Assembly (NCBI RefSeq): GCF_032118995.1
Contig: NC_092652.1
Coordinates: 26,525,044 to 26,589,043, forward strand
DNA length: 64,000 bases
From: Asterias amurensis
Taxonomy: Eukaryota; Echinodermata; Asteroidea; Forcipulatida; Asteriidae
Reading direction: 5' to 3'
Shown: piece after piece, positions 22,301-31,905 of the stretch
How the letters are laid out: the number at the start of each line of letters is the position of its first letter
Numbering within the stretch: position 1 is the stretch's first letter
The notes under the pieces: model-generated
Seen by the model: only the letters and a program-made list of their open reading frames with translations
Database searches by the model: none
Told to the model about the DNA's origin: nothing
Made by a program: the position numbers and the translations under genes

Positions 22301-25300
22301 GATTAAGTTCACATCTGAGGTATTCCTTAGTTTCATTACCAAACACATGCGATAATAATAAAATAATGTTTAATTAAGAGAGGTTTGCAGTAATACCACA
22401 GAAATATCTCATTTAATGTTTGGTCGTGTGTTAAAAATTAATATGTCTCTTTGTTCTTTTCTTAGTCTGAGAACAATCATTGTACAAATTTTAATTCTAA
22501 CCAAGCTTTTGAAGGCAAAAAATACCCAAGGTTTAGTGATAACAGTGCTCAAGAAAAACAACTTAAATTTTAACATCAGTTTGTATTATTCCTAGTTTTA
22601 TAAAAAATCGAAAGTTTCTAATCTTTTTTCATCCTGTTTCCTTCCACGATCCACACTAAGATTTCTGCCCAGATGTCAACCCTCGTCCGGCTAACAGAGC
22701 TAACCGAGGCCGATGTGAAACTCCGTCATCTTGTCTGTGATCTTCTGCAGAGTGCCCTGGAGGAGTTACTCCCTGGTTGTCGGGTCACGCCTTTTGGTTC
22801 CTCCATCAATGGCTTTGGTGTCCAGGGATGTGATCTTGATATACATCTTGAGTTAGGAGAGTCTTTGAAGTCCGTCAGTAAGACGTCACAGGATATTAAA
22901 GAAACTGTTGAGGTAAGTGATGGAGAGGTGATGTTGCTGGACCTTTATCAAGGGAGGTTGGTGGTGACATGCGAACAAATTTCTTTTGAGAAGTTGTCAA
23001 ACCACCGGTTCTTCTCTGAAATGAGATTTATGCACACAATGTCACCGCTTAAAGACACTGGACACTATTGGTAATTGTCAAAGACCAGTCTTCTCACTTG
23101 CTGTATCTCAACATATGCATAAAATAACAAACCCTGTGAAAATTTGAGCTCAATCGGTCATCGAAGTTGCGAGATAATAATGAAAGAAAAAACACCCTTG
23201 TCACACAAAGTTGTGTGCTTTCAGATGCGTGATTTTGAGACCTCAAATTCTAAATATGAGGTCTCAAAACCAAATTCGTGGAAAATTACTTCTTTCTCGA
23301 AAAACTACGTCACTTCAGAGGGAGCCGTTTCTCACAATGTTTTATGCTATCAACTTCTCCCCATCACTCGTTACCAAGTAAGGTGTCATGCTAATATTTA
23401 TTTTGAGTAATTACCAATAGTGTCCACTGCCTTTAAAGCTCATTTGATTGTACTCCCACCATGCAAAGTTTTAAATCACACAGACCCTTATCACTCTGCT
23501 GCAATCTCTGTCAGGTACCCTAAATACCAAACGGCAGTTGTAGCTCAGATATTTTTCACATTAGAAAGGTGCCAGACTATTTTCCCTCCAGTCTCATTAT
23601 GATCACAATATTTTGGCGATATCTCAAAAACGCAACCACCTTTTCAAAAGAAATTTGGGATGTTAGTTTTATTGTGTACATTTACATCTATATTGAATCA
23701 AAACAATTAAACGGTTCTAAAAAAACAAAGGTATACCATCCACTTAACGCAGGAATCAGCTGGTCCAGAAGATGACATCACATCACCTGACCTCTCTTCA
23801 GCCTCCCCATTGGATATCCTCTCCTCAGTCAGTGATGTCATTAAACGCTGTGTACCGAGTTGTTATAGTATCCACTTCATACCAAGTGCCCGGTTACCAG
23901 TGGTTAAGTTCACCCATAAAGAATCTGGACTCCAATGCGATGTATCTATGAATAACAGGTAAATCCACCATATTTTTGACCGTGTGAGGGCTCTAACAAA
24001 AACTGCCTCGAACCATGTGGTGTAGAAACACTGTCTTTAGTCTGGAAAGTACAATTTGAGTGTTCACTTGTGACCAATCAAGTCATTGAACCAGATATTC
24101 AAGATCTTACTCATAAATGGCTCAATGGGCCACATCACTTTGTAATCCCTAAAAGTTCACCGTTCCATTATTTGTTATTTTGTATATTTGCATGTATGTA
24201 AACTATTTAGTACATGTTTTCCTAATTGTTTTTCCCCATCACATAAGGCTAGCACTCAAAAACACAAAGCTCCTGAAATTCTACAGCAGTCTCCAACCAC
24301 AAGTGCGCCCTCTTGTGTTCACAGTACGCCGCTGGGCTAAACTGTGTCAGCTGGCAGGAAACACAGGAGCTGGGCCTCGTCTTACTAACTATGCCTTGAC
24401 TCTGATGGTGTTATTCTATCTGCAAGCTAGAGAGCGCCCTCTATTGCCAAGTGTGACCAAGCTGGAACAATCTGGTGGTAAGGAATCAAGCAAAATACTT
24501 GTAGAGTTTGAGAAAGCATATTGTACTCTAAATTTTGAGTAATTTTCAGTTTGTTTATACTCTTTTACACAGGCACGATATTCTCCTGCTTATTAATCAT
24601 TAGTCACCAGGGCCCAATTTCATAGGGCTGCTTAGCACAAAAATTTGCTTAGCATGAAATCTTTTGCCTTGATAAAAACAGGATTATCAACCAAATTGTC
24701 GCGTGATTTTCAGGATAAGCAAACAACAGCTGAGTACCTAACAAGCAATATGCAACAAATGGAAATTTGGTTGGTAATCCTGTTTTTATCAAGGAAGAAA
24801 TTTCATGCTAAGCAAATTTTGTGTGCTTAGCAGCTCTATGAAATTGGTCCCTGTACAAGCTTTGAAGTAGCAAAGTTCCTGATTGTGATTTTCTTATTTG
24901 TTTTAGATGGACAAGACAGTGTTTTCTCTCAAGACACTTCTTTCTCAGCGTCGGAAGGTACAGAAACACAAGGTTTGTACACCCTTCTACTTGATGTTTC
25001 ATTTCTTATCTATTTCTTATCAGATGCCTGAGAAAAGCTTCATGCCTGATGGCCATAGCGTCTACCAAAATATCTTTCGGGGACAAGTCTTTTTCTGTTT
25101 CAGGGTCTAGACTTTGGAACAGTCTTCATGTGAGCCTTCGTAATGCCCCTTATGTAAACAAAATTAAGAAGTTTTTAAAAACTTTCCTCTTTCCAAAGGA
25201 ATTTTAATGCTGCTGGTTAAATTTTTTCTTTGCAAAGCTTTTCCCGTAGGTTTTATGTTTTGCAAATTTTTTATATACTTCTTTAATGTGCTGTTTCTTG

Positions 25301-27170
25301 TGCTCTTTATGTGTGTGCTTTTTTGCTTTCTATTGTATTTAATTTCAATTTTTATTTTAAAGCGCATTGGTCTGTTTTGGAAATGCGCCATATAAATCTT
25401 TTTAATAATAACAATAATAGTAGTATTAATAATGTAATTTGATTACCTCTTTCTCAAAACTCAAATTAACTCAAAGTGTGTTATTTCTACCAATGTTAAA
25501 TATTATCAACTGCTTTGGTTCTTCTTAAGTTTTGATGGTATTCAAGTTTTGGTGTAACTACTGAAGGTATACCCTCAAAGCCCAAACCCAAGTTACCCAG
25601 ATATCAGGAACTACCAATTGCTGGCACCAACTAAGCCTTATCTTTGCCTGATTATACCCTGTAGAATTTTTTGGCAGGGCTCGGAAACAATAAGTATACA
25701 ATGCTCATCACACATCAGAGTTATGGTTGAACATAGTATTTACACACCAAATGAAAGTGCTTCAAAATTACTGTTTTGTTTACTCTCATTTTACCTTTTT
25801 TAGCTGAAATTCTTTCTGGATTCTTCAATTTCTACGATGGATTTGATTTTAAGACAAGTGTCATCTGCCCATTGTATGGAAAGACTGCCTCATTGTCTGA
25901 AGTCACAAACCAAGATGATGATGGTGCTTCACAAAGATCCTTTAAGATAGGGTCAGTTAATATTAGAGATCCGTTTGAGTTGTGGCATAACGTTTCTCTA
26001 AACGTCAATGAGAAGACATTGGACAGGATATCAACAGAGTTCACACGTTCTGCTAATCTTTGTCGTCTGGCTAATCAGCAAGCAAAAAGTTTGAATGATG
26101 AGAACTGGGGTCTACTTTTGTTGTTCGGTGCCTCTGCATCCAAAACCTCATCGTTGACTAAATGCCCCTCGGGAATTAGCACCGAGTTGGCAACAGACAA
26201 CTTCAGGTTTGAAATCAGTCCTAAAGTCACCCATCTACCGTCTATGTTCCTTTCTGACCTGCGAACTGATAAAGTAGTTGTGTGGCGTGGTGCAGTGAAA
26301 CAACTCGCTTTCCATCTGCTGAAAAGGGTCTTGAAATTTGAGTGTCGTTGGTTGTCGAACGAGGAGGTTGTGGAAACTCCCAAGAAACCTATTGAGAGTA
26401 GCGCTAAAGAACACACAGTTGGCTCTGACTCGCCTCTTGACGACACTGTCCAAGCAGCTGAGTCTGAATGTGGAGATGTACAGCCAAGAAAACGCTGCAA
26501 GGTAGATCTTGCGGAGGAGGCTTGCCAAGAACCAACATCACTCCAAGAAACCTCTGAAGACAAAAACATGTGGGACTCGGAGAAAGAGTGGCTTGAGTGT
26601 GGTGTTTATCATCCTGTGTGGCTCGGGAGACGCAAAGCAAGACGTCAGGTAAAATCCCAAGACGGCAACCAAACAAAAACAGAAACTGAGCAATCAAACA
26701 CAGAAATAGCCGCCTCCAAAGATGAAAAAAGCAATCCAAGATTAACATCAGAAAATCTGATGGATACAGCTCCAACAGATGATGGCAACGATCTTAAGAA
26801 ACAGGTCATGCCAATACCGAACAAAGATAGCCACTCGTTGGCTACCTCCGGGGAAGCCCTCCTAAGTAAAGACAGATCATGTGACCACCCTCCAAGGTAC
26901 CAGTTCACGGGTAACGATCTCAATCTTGAGACGCAAGTCACTGATCTTATCGTTGCAGAGAAACTCCAGCGAAGTCCTTCATCCGTCATGCCTATTTTGA
27001 GATTCAGTTTGAGTATAGTTGATAGTAACGCCAAGGGGAGCAGTGGCCTCATCCTACTCTTCCGGTCTCAGGGTGGAAATGATGCAAACCTCAAAGAGTT
27101 CTTGCATTTCTTTGAGATTTTCTTCAAGAATATGCTAGATCAGAGTGTGATTACTGCGAAATCACAGTAA
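19361..27170 (+). CDS. TUT1: Terminal uridylyltransferase TUT1 (U6 TUTase / Star-PAP)
   Basis: Exons are 19361-19436, 20303-20493, 21020-21277, 22673-22912, 23753-23958, 24248-24477, 24907-24957 and 25804-27170. Phases all agree, giving 872 aa (human 874). Homologues add uridines to U6 snRNA 3' ends in the nucleus and can act as a poly(A) polymerase. In order: a C2H2 finger (C16, C19, H32, H38); an RRM (about 55-125, with SIFVGGL and AHFAIVEF); a nucleotidyltransferase core FGSSIN with DLD (G217, D229, D231) and the third carboxylate in LQCDVSM (D318); and a central domain (RPLVFTVRRWAKL, SNYALTL-like TNYALTL). A PAP-associated region follows (VNIRDPFELWHNVSLNV). The last exon ends with basic/acidic linkers, PVWLGRRKARR and a KA1-like C-terminus. 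The insert between the two catalytic halves is shorter than in human. A second in-frame donor at 24973 would extend exon 7 by 15 nt. Start chosen as the first ATG after an in-frame TAG. Confidence 0.94.
19468..19765 (+). repeat. tRNA-headed SINE copies (TUT1 intron 1)
   Basis: Two heads sharing GGGTCGTGGGTTCGAATCCC-type B boxes lie at 19468-19510 and 19690-19765. The second also has the A-box part TAGACTAGTTGGTAAGACAC. Between them is the SINE body with TCACAGGACTCG and AGTACTGAGTATACAGTGCT. Confidence 0.7.
19865..20250 (+). repeat. TTAA-type MITE, GGCAGTGGACACTATTGG family
   Basis: A 386-bp element whose ends are inverted repeats (GGACACTATTGGTAATTGTC and GTAATTACCAATAGTGTCC). It has an internal palindrome GAGACCTCAA / TTGAGGTCTC. 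It ends 52 bp before TUT1 exon 2. Full relatives are at 23049, 29159, 37078 and 38219, all in the same orientation. Confidence 0.85.
21385..21955. repeat. Clustered SINE copies and local duplication in TUT1 intron 3
   Basis: A - strand tRNA-like head (21421-21495) and a + strand head (21674-21752) flank and join two near-identical bodies (21499-21690 and 21765-21955). Each body runs from TCACAGGACTCGG through CACATCGGTGTATGGGT to CTACCGGGCAACCTCGGTAG. The 266-bp offset indicates a tandem duplication of a SINE unit. Confidence 0.75.
22008..22290 (+). repeat. tRNA-Leu-like SINE with internal duplication
   Basis: Same family as 8990-9232: TCATGGCCAAGCAGTTAAAG, GACTCAAGCTC, then GGTTCGAGTGCCGGTCGTGG. 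A 20-bp block TTTTTGATCAGCAGAGTGTA is present twice in a row in the variable-arm position. Confidence 0.65.
23049..23436 (+). repeat. TTAA-type MITE, GGCAGTGGACACTATTGG family
   Basis: Full-length copy in TUT1 intron 4. TTAAAGACACTGGACAC at the left and CCACTGCCTTTAA at the right, with the same internal palindrome as the 19865 copy. Confidence 0.85.
23613..23740. repeat. Fragment of the TTAAAGGGAAGG MITE
   Basis: Shares GGCGATATCTCAAAAACGCA, GTTAGTTTTATTGTG and AAACAAAGGTATACCATCC-like end sequence with 16649-16970. The left half is missing. It abuts the acceptor of TUT1 exon 5 (23753). Confidence 0.5.
24610..24851. repeat. MITE, GGGCCC-ended family
   Basis: GGGCCCAATTTCATAGGGCT at the left and CAGCTCTATGAAATTGGTCC at the right. 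The interior is nearly palindromic (AAACAGGATTATCAACCAAAT against ATTTGGTTGGTAATCCTGTT). Located in TUT1 intron 6. Confidence 0.8.
25073..25440 (+). mobile_element. LINE remnant: reverse-transcriptase C-terminal end plus 3' tail
   Basis: 25073-25207 reads in one frame as SFGDKSFSVSGSRLWNSL, then HVSLRNAPYVNKIKKFLKTF, LFPKEF and a stop. This is the typical last segment of non-LTR retrotransposon reverse transcriptases (GdrsFsvagprLWNsLP...FKklLKtfLF). After about 160 bp comes AAATGCGCCATATAAATC and a TAATAA-rich tail. Strongly 5'-truncated and inert; in TUT1 intron 7. Confidence 0.75.
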
Positions 27171-27715
27171 GAAAAAAGGTTTACTTGTTCAAAATTTGTC
27201 TGAGTTCTTGCATTTCTTTGAGATAATAGATGTTAAATTTGCATCGGGTGTAAAGAATATTAATTTTGGGTTTTTACCCATACACCGATGTGTTTCTTTG
27301 AGGTTTTTTTAAGAAGTTGCTAGATTATTGTGTGTGATCACATTGACATCAGAGTAAGAAACTGGGTTTATTTGTCCAAATGCTTTGAATTACTGCATTT
27401 TTGTCCAACGTATAGATCATTGTGTTTGATCAGGGCGACAACAGAGTAAAAAAAATGGGTTAATTTTTTCAAAAGATGCTTTGAATTCTTGCATTTTGTT
27501 AAAATTTTATTCAAGATGCAAACTCAGTGTTTGTGATAACTGCAAAATAACAGTAAGAAGAAGGGGTTAATTTGTTCAAAACATGATTTTGAAATAGTCT
27601 GTTTTGAATTCTTGCATTTTTAAAAGGTTTTTTGTACAAAGATGCTAGATTAGTGTTTGATCACTGCTGCATCAGAGTATGAACTTGGGTTTATTTCTTT
27701 AAAATATGCTTTTAT
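27097..27715 (+). repeat. Tandem repeat of the TUT1 C-terminal coding end
   Basis: Five imperfect units of about 96-123 bp start with GAGTTCTTGC or GAATTCTTGC-type sequence at 27097, 27202, 27387, 27483 and 27606. Each contains GCTAGAT-like and CAGAGTAAGAA or CAGTAAGAA sequence followed by GGTTTA/GGTTAATTTGTTCAAAA. Unit 1 is the last 24 codons of TUT1 plus its stop. Units 2-5 lie in the 3' UTR and have lost the frame. Confidence 0.75.
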
Positions 27716-28310
27716 GCCTCTGTTGTTGTCCTTGGCATTGGTGCCCCTACAAAACGTTTCCATAAACTTTAAGATTTTCTAATGGAAATGTCCTTTTCAA
27801 AATGAAAACGCCTGGCCCTTTCAAAGTTGAAATTCTAGGCCTGATACCCCATTAGAGTAAGAAAGTTGGTTTGTAAACTCGAAATTTGTTTTGAGTTTTG
27901 ATTTTCTTTTTTGTTGGGGGGGGGGGGGGGTTGATGGCTTTCTTTTTAGTTTCTGTTCAGTAGGATAAATCCATTTAAAACTCAGCACTGAGTTTATTGG
28001 ATTTTGATATGTTTCATGTAAACCCTATCTCTAAAGTGTGGAATTTGTTTTAAAATCTGTCATAATCTACTTGATTCCAAATTTGTTTGGAACTTATTTC
28101 CTTTTTCTTTTGGTTTTAGTTTTAACAAGTTTTTTTAATTTTTTTTTTCTTTATACTAAACTTTAAAATCTTAATGAAAAGCTTGCCAAGAGATTTATTT
28201 ATTTTATTCAGAGAGGTTTACAGCAAACATGCCTTCTACTGTAATTGGGCGAAGCACAGCTGCTCTGTACTTGTTTTCTGACAAATAAATTGTTAGCATT
28301 TTAGAATTTT
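27171..28310 (+). other. 3' UTR of TUT1
   Basis: Contains the tandem copies above and an uninterrupted G tract at 27917-27930. An AATAAA at 28284-28289 is a plausible end signal. No coding sequence seen. Confidence 0.5.
28284..28289 (+). terminator. Candidate polyadenylation signal, TUT1
   Basis: AATAAA in the context GACAAATAAATTG, 1.1 kb after the stop codon. Confidence 0.4.
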
Positions 28311-31067
28311 AAAACTAGGTTTTATGACACTTTTTATATTATAGTCATGAATTTAAGGAGGAAAAAAAGAGAAACAATATTTTCTTTCAGTTTTAACTAT
28401 TAGTTCAAAGTGTGCACAACATTTGTAAGATTGAAAATATGAGTGTTCACAGATGTGCTCATAACTTTACATTATTTGTACAAAGATGGTCATGGTAGAA
28501 ATTTTCAACGGCTTTTGAGAAAAGAGCAAAACAATTCATTTTGATTTCGCCAGACCAAAACCAGATGTTTGAAAACTTTAAAAACATAAAAACCTTGTTT
28601 TCTCTCACCATTTTCTTGTGATTCTGGTGACGGAATGTGCTTAAACATTCACAGTTATGTCGGTTCACATCAAGTTTGGAAAACTGATATTGTAAATTTA
28701 TCCTAAAAAGATGGTCATACTATGAACCCTAATCAAAATTCTTCTGAGCAAATAAGAGCAAAATTTTCTTTTCATTTTCTGTAATGAAAGTCAAAATGCA
28801 ACCCTTTTGGAAGAACATTATTGCGAATAATTTGCTATTGTTTTCAAAGAAATAAGAATGAAAAAAGACAACTTTTGCTTAATATTTCATTCTATCTAAT
28901 TCTATTCTAATCCCATTTGTTTGTTTTGCAAATGGTTTTTTTACTCCCTCCTCATTTATTCAATATAGAACACGAAAAGACGAAAAGAACACAAAGTTAC
29001 AACAGTAGCTTCAGTTGAAATTGTTTTATTCTAAGTTTACTCGTATGAATAGTATGTGGTTTAATTTCATAATATAAACCCCATACGGAGGACAGTCATG
29101 TGATCCTTGATATGGCAGAGATGGGGTTTGCCTTTGACATAGGAACAAGCAAAATCCATTAAAGGCAGTGGCCACTATTGGTAATTGTCAAAGACTAGCC
29201 TTCACAGTTGGTGTATCTCAACATAAGCATAAAATAACAAACCTGTGAAAATTTGAGCTCAATCGGTCATCGAACTTGCGAGATAATAATGAAAGAAAAA
29301 ACACCCTTGTCACACTAAGTTGTGTGCGTTTAGATGGTTGATTTCGAGACCTCAAGTTCTAAATCTGAGGTCTCGAAATCAAATCCGTGGAAAATTACTT
29401 GTTTCTCGAAATCTATGGCACGTCAGAGGAAACCGTTTCTCACAATGTTTTATACCATCAACCTCTCCCCATTACTCGTCAGTAAGAAAGGTTTTATGCT
29501 AATAATTATTTTGATTATTTACCAATAGTGTCCACTGCCTTTAAATAAATACAAGTAACTGAAAAGTGTAACCTAACTTGTCTTTCCCTGAACTAATTCA
29601 TGTTCACACAAAATATATAATTATTTAAGAATCAAGTGGTAAGTACTGCTTGTGCTTAAAAACTAAAAACCCACAAAATATTGCACCTACCTATAACAAT
29701 GGAAGTTTAATAATAAATAATTGTTTGTCTTATTCTAATTTAAACGTGAATAATTTTGATACCTTCTGTACACAAATGTAGTAAAAAGTTGTTCTCAATT
29801 CATGTTGTTTTAAGGCTTTTTGGTCATCTAAAGTTTAATTAATGCATGGCATTAGTCGTGATTTTTACACAAATTTGCAAAGTTATAATGTAACATTTTC
29901 AGAACGTACAAATTGTGTTCGAAGTAAATCTAAGTAAACGCCATGCCCGCTTTCCCATCTCAATTGCTTGTCTACAAACCCCACCTCCCAAATGGAGCAA
30001 GGAACAGTCAACAGTGTTTCCTTCCTGAAGATTCTAGTTAGTACCTTTGCTATTTGTTCATCTTCCACAACAACTTTTCAAAGTGAATTCTTCCTAAGTG
30101 AGCATCGTGCTAGAACAATCTACCGGTGATCCATCGCGATCGTCGGGTACAGATGCAAGACGTGCACGCATCTCTGTTTAAAGTGTTCGGTGTTACTTTC
30201 ATCAATCACTGCTATGTTTACTGACGTACTTAATCATGTCACACTGTAAAGATCAACCGTTAAAAGGTTTGGTCTAGTAAAAACCATGATTATGTAGACT
30301 TGTCCTCAATTCGTTTTAAACATGCGCTACCTGAGATTTTATAGTATAATACACCTACGTGAATGCTTTTACTAGAGCCCATTTTCATTGCGTACCTTAC
30401 CGCACAGGGAAAATTTGTATAAAGCCTGTAAAACAGTTGGCCGGCCAGATTTTCATAGGGTTTACATTGTTGCCACTTGTTTCTATCTCAGTTTTTGCTT
30501 AGCAAAGAAATTTGCTATTATTAGCATTAGTCTTTGCTTAGCATCTTTACGAAATTGGGCACTGGTCCTTCTCGTAGGCCTAATCGCTAAACTGTCGAGA
30601 CAAAAATAAAAGGAAAAGTTTGAAATGATATAAGATAAGTCTGCGATTGTATCTTTGTTCGTTTTTGTTTTGTAAGAAAAAAATTCAATCAGTTTTCTTT
30701 TTCTCGAACTTTCTTTTGTCAGGCGTTATTGGTGTGTTAAAAGCGCGCGAAATACAAGGGGTATATCATTGTGCCATACCTGATTTGAGGAACAGTGCAA
30801 CATTCTTTTTTAATGTGTACATAACTGACATATTAATTCAAATATTCTGAACATACAACATAAAAGTTCAGGTAGAGGGCCCTGTAAAACAAATCTCTTC
30901 TTATAACAATACATATCAATAAATAGGTAACCTATACTATAGGTGGGTCTAGACATTCGGGTTGGGTTGGGGGGCGTTTTATTTTTGAAAACTGCACTGA
31001 AAAAGCTGTGTGTGTGTTGCCATTGACACCGTGGGTGTTGTAACTAAAGGCATCGATATCATTTGTT
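28311..31067. other. Intergenic between TUT1 and GPCR 3' ends
   Basis: No credible gene. It holds a complete GGCAGTGG MITE (29159-29544) and a decayed GGGCCC-type MITE (about 30375-30560, ending GAAATTGGGC). TAGACTTGTCC at 30294 may be a single end of the 9-bp-TSD family. The rest is AT-rich. Confidence 0.5.
29159..29544 (+). repeat. TTAA-type MITE, GGCAGTGGACACTATTGG family
   Basis: TTAAAGGCAGTGGCCACTATT at the left and ATAGTGTCCACTGCCTTTAA at the right; 386 bp. TTAA occurs at both edges, as expected for a TTAA target site. Confidence 0.88.
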
Positions 31068-31073
31068 TTTATT
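31068..31073 (-). terminator. Candidate polyadenylation signal, GPCR gene
   Basis: TTTATT on the + strand (AATAAA on the -), about 830 bp past the GPCR stop codon. Confidence 0.3.
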
Positions 31074-31561
31074 TACAACATACGGTGTTAAAGTAACACT
31101 TATTTCGGGATTGCTGTTTTTTAACACCCTTTGGTGATAATTTTGATTCTCTCCTGGTATGTACAACCATGTAGATGGTACAACACATATATCATAGTTT
31201 TTACTGTGTGAGGGTGAAGGAGTCGGGGATTTTGTCTCTGTCTGTTTGTTATGTGGTAAATTTAAACTTAGATGTTTCATGGAACCGCACAAAGATGTCA
31301 AAGACGGTCGTTTCTGAAATAGCGTCTACGGCTTGGGCTGGATACGGATCACCACGCAATGCTATATGCAAAAACCTTCCGAGGTGGTACGGAGAAGACA
31401 AGCAATGCCAAGTCCAGCCTATATGCTGTTCTTAGCAACACCCTTAGCCACAGCCACTAGTTCAGAGACATAATCTTGCTTTTGTTTGTATACAGCATAA
31501 TACAGGCTTTCCAACCATTCTGATTTCTACATGAGGGCTGGGAAAAGACTGGTGCCTATAT

Positions 31562-31814
31562 TGGGTGCGTTCGTTTAGCTTCCCTGGGTCGACCCCGGTC
31601 TGCCCCAGGTACGTTCGAATAGCTATGACGTCATTCCAGGGGCTCACCCGGGTCAGCCCCCAGTGCCCTACTTGTGGAGTGGGTCACTTGGGGCTGACCC
31701 CAGGTGCATGACGTCACTACGAGAGCGGTGAGTGGTCGTTCGTTTAGCTCTTGTCAGGGGCTCACCCGAGTGAGCACCGCGGGGTAGACCCGGGAAGCTA
31801 ATCGAACGCACCCA
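31562..31814. repeat. GC-rich palindromic MITE with two CRE sites
   Basis: Ends TGGGTGCGTTCGTTTAGCTT and AAGCTAATCGAACGCACCCA are inverted copies. The interior repeats GGGGCTCACCCGGGTCAGCC-like sequence in both orientations and carries perfect TGACGTCA at 31626-31633 and 31709-31716. It lies about 90 bp downstream of the GPCR stop, so within its 3' UTR. Confidence 0.8.
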
Positions 31815-31905
31815 TAATGTTTAGAATTGAATCACATCACTCTACACAACACAGTACACATGGTATCTGACAGGGATGACATTGTGTGATACCTCCAATC
31901 CAAAG

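Noticed and set aside
22913..23074. Extension of the TUT1 catalytic exon past 22912
   Set aside because: The frame stays open, but a GTAAGT donor ends the exon in phase with 23753 and the extension runs into a MITE.
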